NCBI RefSeq assembly: GCF_900188175.1
Contig: NZ_FZOQ01000030.1
Location: forward strand, 1-61,818
DNA: 61,818 nucleotides
Origin: Pontibacter ummariensis
Lineage (GTDB): Bacteria > Bacteroidota > Bacteroidia > Cytophagales > Hymenobacteraceae
Direction of reading: 5' to 3'
How positions within the stretch are numbered: the first letter of the stretch is position 1; each line of letters opens with the position of its first letter. Both the position numbers and the translations under genes were made by a program. Of this stretch, positions 21,348-28,432 are shown piece by piece. The notes beneath the pieces were generated by a model. The model did no database searches. It worked only from the letters and a program-made list of their open reading frames with translations, and was not told the DNA's origin.

Positions 21348-23525
21348 TTATCTAGCTAATTCATAATTGCCTAGGCAACAATTTTTATACTTTTTACCGC
21401 TGCCACACGGACACTTTTCATTTCTTCCAGTTTTTCTTTGTTTTGTAGTTCTGGTTCCAAAATCAATTATGTCACCTCTGCTCCCAACCTTCGGAAGATT
21501 TTTAACTAGTTCATCCATTCTTTGTGATTGAGCCCATTCATGTTCCAGATTAACTCCGAACTTGACTTTCGGGAAAAAAGCTCCAATACATATTCCAAAC
21601 CAGGAGGTAGCTTTTTGAGTGTATTTTCTTTGCTCACAGTGGTTCCGCAATCGAGGCATCGATATTGATGGATGATCGTCATTACAATGAATCGCTAACC
21701 CAGTTCCCATTTCCTCGAATGAAAGGGTTAAATCATGATTTTTCCCATCCTCCTTGCTGCGCTTGATTAACTTAGGAACTATAGCATTAATAGTGTCAAC
21801 AGTTTTGCCACTGAGAGTAAGTAAAAAGAAGCCTAAATCTACAGTCTGATCATGCTCAAGTGTCTCTATCTCTTTTACTATCTGATCATAAACAGTTCCT
21901 CTATACTTAGTCAAAATGCCTTCTGGTGTATCTATTCCAGGAACACCCTCACGCCTAGTTAGCATTGCTAGATCAAGATCAGCACATAAATCATCCTCAA
22001 AATACATCCCAGAGTACTCATTATCCATCCACAGATTTCGTTTCAAATGATGTGAAAGAATAGTTAGCTCATGTGTCGAATATATCTTCTCACCATAAGA
22101 TGTCCGTCTATTTATATAGCTAAGGAAGTGCAAGGGAGACTGTAACATTTCAGTCATTACATCAAGCATAAAAACATCCATGACAAATGGAGGCTTAATA
22201 CAGTTTGTTGTCTTATACTTTAAGAACTGTCTAGCTTGGGTAGCAAGAGCGGGATAATGTTCAGAGACTACACAAAAAGGATAAATTTCTTTAAACTCCC
22301 GATGTATGTTCAACTCATTACCATTTTCATCAATAAGTTTATGATTCTTATTAGTTAGAAGTGTAGCGCAGAGGTATGCTTGGTCATAAGCACTTTGAAC
22401 TGCTTTTTTAAAATCATTCTGTAAGTGACTGTCGTTTCCCTTACGGGCCGCTATTGTGAGCTTCTTTGATTTTGCCTGTAAAACTATTGCTCTATTAGCA
22501 AATACAACTAATACATCAATTTCACCTGCCCACTTCTTTCTCGAAGTGTAAATGTTAATATTGGTAAATACTCGGTGTTCTCCGAATACAAGCTTTAACC
22601 TATCTGCAGAAAATGTCTCTGCAAATTTGCCTCTATGCTCCATTGCAGTCGGGCGATATCTTTCGTCATCATGTAGCCAGAAAAAAGGTGTCTCATATAG
22701 AGCCTGCATGAGGCTGTAGTTTTGAAACAATAAATATTCATTATTAGAGAGTTCAATTATAGGGTAGGCATTTGTTGGATTATAGTCATCTAAAGAGTTG
22801 AAGACGCTCATATCAGTTGGTGCTACAAATGATTCTATCACCTTCAATACTATTTCCTCTTCAATTTGGGAGGCACTGCTTAATTCTTTTACAGTAAATT
22901 TAAAAGCTGGAAGAAAACTCCACTCATTTGGAGCTTTATCGACAAGCTCAAACATCGTGTTATTGATTTTGCTATCTTGAAGTTCCTGTGTTGTGGTTGC
23001 TACAGCAATAGCCTGTTTTATAGTAAACCCTTTGTTTTCAATAAACCAATCATCATCCTTTTGATATTTTACTTCTGAAAAGTCTCTGTACTGAAAAAGG
23101 TAAGCTCCTTCTCCGCCGTAAAATATTGGTTCTCTTAGAAATGCACCACTTTTGAAAATATCTAAATTCTTATCTTGTAAATTTTCAAAGTCAAAAGCTT
23201 CATCAATTGACGGCATTATTGAATGATGAAGTTCTTCTAATAGAGTTTCTGTTCTGTCTATATAATTTTGTACAACTTCGGGTGAGGGCAGTTCGGCATT
23301 AATTCTTTTTTTGCAAGCAAGGCCTAATAGCGTTGATATTTCTATTCTCAATAATCTATCTTTTGAAAATTGCTGTAATACATCATCAACAGACATTGCC
23401 TCTCCATACTTAATTGTATTATCTCTAAAGCAGAAATATGCTATAGCATGTACATATCCTGGAGAAATACATAGTTCAGCTAGTTCTAAAAAAATCTCAT
23501 GTTCTGATCTTCTTTCCTTTGGCAT
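21348..23525 (-). CDS. Large protein with NERD/PD-(D/E)XK-like nuclease domain and C-terminal SEC-C zinc motif
   Basis: A 725-residue soluble protein, by far the largest cassette gene. The middle (about 305-400) contains FAETFSADRLKLVFGEHRVF, then KKWAGEIDVLVVFANRAIVL and QAKSKKLTIAARKG: a D-x-x-V-...-(Q)-x-K core as in NERD and Mrr-like PD-(D/E)XK nucleases, with Q in place of the usual E. The last 25 residues hold RNEKCPCGSGKKYKNCC, a perfect SEC-C zinc-binding motif. The N-terminal 300 residues and the helical region before the zinc motif are unassigned. Nuclease-plus-SEC-C architectures occur in defence contexts, so an anti-phage role is a reasonable guess. It is the cassette nearest the recombinase, the position of the most recent insertion in integrons. 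Confidence 0.7.
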   Translation of the reverse strand: MPKERRSEHEIFLELAELCISPGYVHAIAYFCFRDNTIKYGEAMSVDDVLQQFSKDRLLRIEISTLLGLACKKRINAELPSPEVVQNYIDRTETLLEELHHSIMPSIDEAFDFENLQDKNLDIFKSGAFLREPIFYGGEGAYLFQYRDFSEVKYQKDDDWFIENKGFTIKQAIAVATTTQELQDSKINNTMFELVDKAPNEWSFLPAFKFTVKELSSASQIEEEIVLKVIESFVAPTDMSVFNSLDDYNPTNAYPIIELSNNEYLLFQNYSLMQALYETPFFWLHDDERYRPTAMEHRGKFAETFSADRLKLVFGEHRVFTNINIYTSRKKWAGEIDVLVVFANRAIVLQAKSKKLTIAARKGNDSHLQNDFKKAVQSAYDQAYLCATLLTNKNHKLIDENGNELNIHREFKEIYPFCVVSEHYPALATQARQFLKYKTTNCIKPPFVMDVFMLDVMTEMLQSPLHFLSYINRRTSYGEKIYSTHELTILSHHLKRNLWMDNEYSGMYFEDDLCADLDLAMLTRREGVPGIDTPEGILTKYRGTVYDQIVKEIETLEHDQTVDLGFFLLTLSGKTVDTINAIVPKLIKRSKEDGKNHDLTLSFEEMGTGLAIHCNDDHPSISMPRLRNHCEQRKYTQKATSWFGICIGAFFPKVKFGVNLEHEWAQSQRMDELVKNLPKVGSRGDIIDFGTRTTKQRKTGRNEKCPCGSGKKYKNCCLGNYELAR

Positions 23526-23585
23526 AAACAGGAACCTAAAAAGTTATTCTGGAGATAATATTCTTTAACTGGTTTGTTATAATAC

Positions 23586-23650
23586 TCTACAACTACTGGC
23601 TAGTAGGAGTACCTACTCCTACTAGCTGCACTATATGTGGTGTTGTACTG
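23586..23650 (-). repeat. attC-like site 1 or attI candidate
   Basis: CTACAACTACTGG left and GTGGTGTTGTAC right match the outer boxes of the array, but the inside is unlike all others: a perfect 12-bp stem (CTAGTAGGAGTA, loop CC, TACTCCTACTAG) at about 23599-23626. It lies 76 bp beyond the recombinase stop codon and bounds the first cassette, the place where an integron has its primary attachment site. Confidence 0.65.
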
Positions 23651-23726
23651 CTGCTTTTTTACTGTGCTTTTTTCGCAGATGCTTCACAGTCTTAAATACA
23701 TAGCGCAGCCTCAATATAGGGCATTT

Positions 23727-25184
23727 CTACAAATTATCAAGCGGACTCACGATTTTATCCAGCGCGTAGCTGGTCACGTGAGTGTACACCTCTGTAGTTT
23801 TGCTCGATCTGTGCCCGAGCAGTGTCTGGATGTAGCGCAGATCCGTGCCCTGCTCCAGTAAATGGGTCGCGAAAGAGTGCCTGAGCGTGTGCGGGGTGGC
23901 GTTGGTTTTTACACCTGCTTTTTTCCGGCAGGCCTGAAACACGTTTCTGAGGCTGTCTGCCGTATACTGCCCGCCGAACTGTCCCTCAAACAGCCATGCC
24001 TTTGGCCTGTACTCCTTGTAATATTGCCGCAGGTTCTCCAAAAGCTTCTGCGACAGTACGGTGGTGCGGTCTTTCTTGCCCTTTCCGCCGCGGATCAAAA
24101 GCAGGTTACGGTCAGACTGCACGTCCGTTAGCCTCAGGTTGATCACCTCGCCAATGCGTAGCCCGCCGGCGTAGAGCAGCTGCAGCATGCAACGGTGCTT
24201 CAGGTTGTCGGTGGCCTCCAGTATGCGCTTTACTTCCTGCTTGCTGAGCACGGTGGGCAGGCGGTCGGGCTTCTCGGGGCGCTCCACCTTGTTTAGCTGC
24301 ACCTCGTGGCGGCCCAGCAACCGCTGGTAGTAAAACTTCACGGCGTTGATGCTCTGGTTCACAAAAGAGCAGGAGTACCTGCCGGCCTGCACCAACTGCC
24401 GGTGGTATTGGTTAATATCTTCCTCAGTGAAGGCATTCACCTGCTCCATCCCCTTGTCCTTATAGCTGTTAAGGAAGCGCAGCAACAGGGAGTGGTAGGT
24501 GCGGATGGTGTTCATGGAGTAGTTGAGCAGGAAGAGCTTCTCCAGATAGCCGATCGGGCAGGTAAGGTAGCCCAGCCCCTTCTTGTAGGTCTGCTCCCAG
24601 AGCCTGCGCAGCAGCACCACGTCTCGCACCACCAGCTCCTGGCTCAGCCACAGCCAGCTGCCCCCCTCCAGCTCCTCGGCCAACTGTTGTATGTGCTGCC
24701 CGCCCTCCGGGATGGCAAAGCACTTCTGCTCCTGCTGCCAAGTGGCAAGCTTACAGTACTTGAGCGTCTCGTACACCTTTTTACTGTAGCGGAAGGTGAC
24801 GCTGATTACGGTTGCGCCCCCGCCCGCCAGCATGGGCTGTAGCCTTACCACCGGCAGGTCGGGTAGTTTCTCGAGCGGCTCACCGCGCTGCTCCCCTGTC
24901 AGCACGGGCACCAGCCTGTCCGGCTTCAGCCGCTTGGGGCGGTACAGGTAGCGTGTGCTTAACTGCGCCAAGCCCTGAAAGTGGGTATAGGTCATCTCGA
25001 TGCACTGCGGGCTGTGGTGCATCACAAAGCACTTGTACTTTTTGCTGTACTTCATCCAGGGCGCCTCCTTCAGTCTTTTAACGATAAAGGGGTTGGGCTT
25101 ATGCCACAGGCGGATGAACTGCCTGTCCTCGTGCTCGAGGAGGTTCAGGTACACGATGGGGGGCGCCGGGGAAGTATGCTGCAT
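23727..25184 (-). CDS. Tyrosine recombinase (Xer-like) adjoining the cassette array
   Basis: A 485-residue recombinase. Catalytic residues are all visible: R343 (GGLRIGEV), K368 (GGKGKKDR), H432 and R435 (HTLRHSFATHL), H458 (LLGH) and Y467 (EVYTHV). The core-binding SAM-like domain spans about 215-310. The first 210 residues hold two similar units (IRLWHKPNPFIVKRLKEAPW and VTFRYSKKVYETLKYCKLAT, each followed by an aromatic-rich strand), a Bacteroidota-type N-terminal arm domain duplicated here. K368 to H432 is 64 residues, about as in XerD (72) and far less than in IntI1 (about 106), so the IntI-specific insertion is absent. It ends in SPLDNL, similar to IntI1's SPLDAL but also to other Bacteroidota recombinases. 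It is co-oriented with the cassettes and more GC-rich. Cassette recombination by this enzyme is inferred from position only. Confidence 0.85.
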   Translation of the reverse strand: MQHTSPAPPIVYLNLLEHEDRQFIRLWHKPNPFIVKRLKEAPWMKYSKKYKCFVMHHSPQCIEMTYTHFQGLAQLSTRYLYRPKRLKPDRLVPVLTGEQRGEPLEKLPDLPVVRLQPMLAGGGATVISVTFRYSKKVYETLKYCKLATWQQEQKCFAIPEGGQHIQQLAEELEGGSWLWLSQELVVRDVVLLRRLWEQTYKKGLGYLTCPIGYLEKLFLLNYSMNTIRTYHSLLLRFLNSYKDKGMEQVNAFTEEDINQYHRQLVQAGRYSCSFVNQSINAVKFYYQRLLGRHEVQLNKVERPEKPDRLPTVLSKQEVKRILEATDNLKHRCMLQLLYAGGLRIGEVINLRLTDVQSDRNLLLIRGGKGKKDRTTVLSQKLLENLRQYYKEYRPKAWLFEGQFGGQYTADSLRNVFQACRKKAGVKTNATPHTLRHSFATHLLEQGTDLRYIQTLLGHRSSKTTEVYTHVTSYALDKIVSPLDNL

Positions 25185-25235
25185 AGAGGCCTTTGTTATT
25201 GACAGCCAAATCTAAACCCTGTACAGGACTCACCC

Positions 25236-25281
25236 GTTTCCTGAAACATATAAGTGCGTTTATAAACGTATCGGTACGTTT
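25236..25281. promoter_or_regulatory. Divergent regulatory region with two inverted repeats
   Basis: Between the divergent recombinase and zinc-ribbon genes lie two palindromes: GTTTC-CT-GAAAC (25236-25247) and AAACGTA-TCGG-TACGTTT (25264-25281). Both contain GTTT/AAAC half-sites, and a third AAAC/GTTT pair lies between them. They look like operator sites for a dimeric regulator acting on both promoters. Confidence 0.45.
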
Positions 25282-25298
25282 CATAACACGGCTATTTT

Positions 25299-25679
25299 AT
25301 GAAGGAGGAAAAACAGTGCCCGCAGTGCGGCAACACCTTGAACGGCAGGTCCGACAAGCGCTTCTGCTCCAACCAGTGCCGTGCACAGGCCCACAACCAG
25401 AAAAGGCAGCACAACGAGGGGGAGCAGCTCATCCAGCGCCTCAACACTTTGCTACGCCGCAACCGAAGCATCCTCCGCCAACTCAGCCCGCAGGGCAAGA
25501 CCACCACCTACCGGCAACTGCTGAAGACGGCGGGCTTCGACTTCCGGCACTTCACCCACACCTACCGCACCAAGAGCGGCAACACCTATCACTTCTGCTA
25601 CGACTATGGCTACCTGCTGCTCGAGGAGGAGAAGGTGCTCATCGTTAACTGGCAGCCTTACATGGACAAGGGTTTGTAG
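25299..25679 (+). CDS. Small zinc-ribbon protein
   Basis: A 126-residue protein. The N-terminus is a four-cysteine zinc ribbon (CPQCGNTLNGRSDKRFCSNQ, then CRAQAHN), followed by a basic helix (INxLLRRNRSIL-like: RLNTLLRRNRSILRQLSPQG) and a conserved C-terminal part (GFDFRHFTHTYRTKSGNTYH, FCYDYGYLLLEEEK). This is a small Bacteroidota family of DUF2116-like zinc proteins commonly found in genomes of this group; function unknown, DNA or RNA binding likely from its charge. It is divergent from the recombinase with 114 bp between starts and has the same high GC content. Confidence 0.75.
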   Translation: MKEEKQCPQCGNTLNGRSDKRFCSNQCRAQAHNQKRQHNEGEQLIQRLNTLLRRNRSILRQLSPQGKTTTYRQLLKTAGFDFRHFTHTYRTKSGNTYHFCYDYGYLLLEEEKVLIVNWQPYMDKGL

Positions 25680-26133
25680 CCGGAAGCTAGGCTTGTGCTA
25701 AGGATTTTAAAGTAAGTGCTCCTCCTTTCCATGCTTCTCCTGTGGTTGTAGCCAACGCATACTCTTGTACTTCATGCTGCACCATTATTTACTGGCACAG
25801 CCGGCCTTCCAAAGCTCCTGTAGCTGCTCTACAGGAGCTTTGGAAGGCTAAAACCCATAACAACTGTTATGAAAAATAAGCACTGAAAGTCACTGTTAAA
25901 AGTGCTTTGCCTATCCCCAGGCTATTCCGCCACTACCTTTGTTCTTCACTTGCCGAAGTCACCTCATGCCTCAGGAAACCTGCTGGTAGTACTACTAGCC
26001 AGCATTGACAAACTGGTGAGGGAAGCAGAATACTGCTGGCCCTGTACCCCTTTGGCGCGGCAGGATTCACCTCAGAAACGTTTGTCACCTCAGAAAAGAG
26101 AGAAAATGAAAGATTCAGGTGCGGGCTAAAAGC
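25680..26133. other. Intergenic stretch with a perfect hairpin, no gene recognised
   Basis: About 450 bp between the zinc-ribbon gene and the tRNA-Ser terminator. A 75-residue plus-strand frame at 25902 has no recognisable features and is not called. A tandem CACCTCAGAAA-like repeat occurs near 26068-26096. Confidence 0.4.
25804..25848. repeat. Perfect 20-bp stem hairpin
   Basis: GCCTTCCAAAGCTCCTGTAG and its exact reverse complement flank the 5-nt loop CTGCT. There is no T-run on either side, so it is not a standard intrinsic terminator; it may end the zinc-ribbon transcript or be a small mobile or protein-binding repeat. Confidence 0.5.
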
Positions 26134-26168
26134 AAAAAAGCCTGCAAATAGCTCGTTTGCAGGCTTTT
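26134..26168 (-). terminator. Intrinsic terminator of tRNA-Ser
   Basis: AAAAGCCTGCAAA and TTTGCAGGCTTTT arms with a 6-nt loop, followed on the minus strand by a T-run. It lies 25 bp beyond the 3' end of the tRNA. Confidence 0.8.
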
Positions 26169-26192
26169 AGGTGAATTTGGTAATGTAACCAG

Positions 26193-26280
26193 CAGAGAGT
26201 GAGGGATTCGAACCCTCGATACCCTTTTGGGGTATACACACTTTCCAGGCGTGCTCCTTCGACCACTCGGACAACTCTCT
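26193..26280 (-). tRNA. tRNA-Ser(GGA)
   Basis: The minus strand folds as an 88-nt type II tRNA: acceptor arms AGAGAGT / ACTCTCT pair over seven bases, the anticodon arm holds GGA in CCTGGAAAG, a long variable arm (GTATACCCC / GGGTATC-like pairing) marks a serine tRNA, and GGTTCGAATCC is the T-loop. No CCA is encoded. Confidence 0.92.
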
Positions 26281-26345
26281 AAGGGAGTGCAAATATAATC
26301 GTAAAAACAGCACACTTGCAAGTATTGCTGCCTTTCGCATCAAAT

Positions 26346-27413
26346 TTAAATAGTTATTTCGCCCCGCAAGTCCTGCATCAGTGCCTCGATGGCCTGTTCC
26401 GTGGGCAGTTTATGCCCCAGTACGTACATCAGCTTGGTGATGGCAGCCTCTGTCGTAATGTCCGCTCCCCCGATCACCCCGATCTCGAGCAAATACCGGC
26501 TGGTTTCATAATGCCCCTGCACCACGCGCCCCTCATCGCACTGCGACACGTTGAGGATAAGGGTGCCACGCTGTATCGCACTGCGCAACAAATCCAGCAA
26601 CCAAGGCGCTGTCGGGGCATTGCCCGCACCATAGGTTTCCAGCACCACCCCCCGTAGGTCTGGCGTTTCCAAGATGCTCTTGACAACCTGCGGGGTAATG
26701 CCCGGAAACAGCTTGAGTATCGCCACCCGGTCGTCGAGCTGGTAGTGGGCCTTAAAAGGAAGGGAGGCGTGTAAACCGATGGCGCCCCAGTAATAGTCTA
26801 TGTTCACGCCTGCTTTGGCGAGGATAGGGTAATTCTCTGACTTGAAGGCGTTAAACTGGCTGCTCTCTACCTTCTTAGCTCTGTTCCCGCGTAGCAACAG
26901 GTTATGGAAATAGATACAAACTTCGGGGACGGCGCTTTTTCCTTCCACTTTGGTAGCCGCTATCTGCAGCGCTGAGATCAGGTTCTCCCGCGCATCTGTC
27001 CGCACCCTTCCGATAGGCACCTGGGCACCTGTAAAGATAACCGGCTTCTGTAAATTCTCCAGCAGGAAGCTCAGGGCGGAGGCACTGTAAGCCATCGTGT
27101 CCGTGCCGTGCAGAATTACAAAGCCATCGTACTTGTCATAGTTCTCCTCTATCAAGCGAACCATGATGCGCCAGTCAGCAATGGTTACGTTAGAGGAATC
27201 AATGGCCGGCTCCAGGCTCACCACCGTCAATAAATAGTTAAACTGCTTTAACTCCGGCACCTTTTGCAGGATCTGGCTAAAGTTAAAGGGCACCAAATGC
27301 TTAAACTCCTCATCGAACACCATACCGATGGTACCTCCTGTATAGATGATCAGGATGGAAGCCTCCGGGTCCTGTGGCGGGGCAGTATCTATGTTTACTT
27401 TTTCTATCCGCAT
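26346..27413 (-). CDS. ansA: Type I L-asparaginase
   Basis: A 355-residue cytoplasmic enzyme that hydrolyses asparagine to aspartate and ammonia. The two catalytic threonine motifs are present: ILIIYTGGTIGMV near residue 22 and VILHGTDTMAYSASALSFLL near 98. The length and the FPGITPQVV segment before the C-terminal small domain match bacterial type I enzymes. No signal peptide. It starts 2 bp after the stop codon of the TatD gene, so the two form an operon. Confidence 0.9.
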   Translation of the reverse strand: MRIEKVNIDTAPPQDPEASILIIYTGGTIGMVFDEEFKHLVPFNFSQILQKVPELKQFNYLLTVVSLEPAIDSSNVTIADWRIMVRLIEENYDKYDGFVILHGTDTMAYSASALSFLLENLQKPVIFTGAQVPIGRVRTDARENLISALQIAATKVEGKSAVPEVCIYFHNLLLRGNRAKKVESSQFNAFKSENYPILAKAGVNIDYYWGAIGLHASLPFKAHYQLDDRVAILKLFPGITPQVVKSILETPDLRGVVLETYGAGNAPTAPWLLDLLRSAIQRGTLILNVSQCDEGRVVQGHYETSRYLLEIGVIGGADITTEAAITKLMYVLGHKLPTEQAIEALMQDLRGEITI

Positions 27414-27415
27414 GC

Positions 27416-28183
27416 TTACGGGTTAAATAATTGCAGGCTGTTGGCCGTCGTTTTTTCTGCTACCTCCTCTACCGGCTTTTCCATCAGCTCTGCCACGCGC
27501 TTTGCGATCAGCGGCAGGTACAGCGGTTCGTTCCGCTTTCCCCGGTGTGGCGCCGGGGCCAGGTAAGGGCAGTCTGTCTCCAGCACCAGGTCCTCTAATT
27601 GCAAGTGCGGGAGCAGCTTATCCATTCCCCCATTCTTAAAGGTGGCCACGCCCCCTATGCCCATCAAAAAGCCTAGTTCTTTAACTTTTTCAGCCTCCTC
27701 CACCGTGCCGGAAAAGCAATGGAAAATCCCTTTCAGCGAGCCGTCCTGTGCCGCCGCGATGATTTCATAGGTCTCCTCGAAGGCCTCCCGCGTGTGCAGC
27801 ACAATCGGTAGCCTGTGCTTCTTGGCAAGCGCCACCTGTACCTTCAGGGCCTCCTGCTGTTGCGGCAGGAAAGTCTTATCCCAATACAGGTCGATGCCAC
27901 ATTCGCCAACTGCAGCAAAGTTACGCTTCCCCAGCCACTCCTCTACCAGGTATAGCTCGCGCTCAAAGTCCTTTTTCACATAGGAAGGGTGTAGCCCCAT
28001 CATCGGAATGCACAGTTGGGGATACTTTCCCTCCACCTCCAGCATGGCATCAATCGTGGTATGATCAATGTTAGGCATGTAGATTCTGGATACGCCTGCT
28101 TCCTGTGCCCTTGTAACGGCCCCTGCCCAATCCCCTTTATATTCTTCGGAATATATGTGTGCGTGCGAGTCAATTAAATTCAT
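27416..28183 (-). CDS. tatD: TatD family metal-dependent deoxyribonuclease
   Basis: A 255-residue TIM-barrel hydrolase. The metal ligands appear in order: DSHAHIY (residues 5-11), GECGIDLYWD (about 91), VLHTREAFEE (about 128), GIFHCFSG (about 152) and LETDCPYLAP (about 203). The PHRGKRNEP end motif completes the family signature. These enzymes act as 3'-5' exonucleases or quality-control nucleases. First gene of the operon with asparaginase, a pairing common in Bacteroidota. Confidence 0.92.
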   Translation of the reverse strand: MNLIDSHAHIYSEEYKGDWAGAVTRAQEAGVSRIYMPNIDHTTIDAMLEVEGKYPQLCIPMMGLHPSYVKKDFERELYLVEEWLGKRNFAAVGECGIDLYWDKTFLPQQQEALKVQVALAKKHRLPIVLHTREAFEETYEIIAAAQDGSLKGIFHCFSGTVEEAEKVKELGFLMGIGGVATFKNGGMDKLLPHLQLEDLVLETDCPYLAPAPHRGKRNEPLYLPLIAKRVAELMEKPVEEVAEKTTANSLQLFNP

Positions 28184-28432
28184 AGTTCTTGCTTCAACTT
28201 CCGGCTACCAGAGCTACAACATCCTCTCCATCCATGCAGCATGCCACAAAGCAACGGTAGCGAATTTAAAATTAATGTACCTACCTTGAAAATGCTATTA
28301 TTCGCGCCATTTTCCCACGAATGAAGCCGCCATACTTTCCGAATTTGCCCGGCTCCAAAGGCAGGAACATTTCGGCTTAGCGAAACAAAGCCCCTGCTTT
28401 AAGCTCTTTTGCTAGTCTATGCGTCCCTTTCA

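Larger units (their letters stand above)
5366..23650 (-). mobile_element. Integron-like gene cassette array (about 27 cassettes)
   Basis: Twenty-seven attC-like repeats divide 18.3 kb into cassettes of about 110-2300 bp. Nearly every gene is on the minus strand, starts within tens of bases after one repeat and stops just before or inside the next. The repeats differ in sequence and length, but keep YYYAACG-like and GTTRRRY-like ends, a short unpaired spacer, an inner stem and an apical GGC-gta-GCC-like mini-hairpin. Cassettes are visibly AT-richer than the recombinase beside them and than the core genes. Array and recombinase run in the same direction. In the cassette entries below, repeats are numbered 1 to 27 outward from the recombinase. 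Confidence 0.85.

Noticed and set aside
5366..23650. CRISPR array as an explanation for the repeats
   Set aside because: Repeats vary in sequence and length, spacers are whole genes of very different sizes, and no cas genes are present.
23862..25202. Several plus-strand frames opposite the recombinase (for example 24306-24842)
   Set aside because: High GC content opens the antisense frames; products are repetitive and match nothing, while the recombinase frame is unambiguous.
25193..25648. 151-residue plus-strand frame overlapping the zinc-ribbon gene
   Set aside because: Proline/histidine/glutamine-rich shadow of a clearly conserved gene in another frame.
25902..26129. 75-residue plus-strand frame before tRNA-Ser
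   Set aside because: No family features and it ends at the terminator; not supported.
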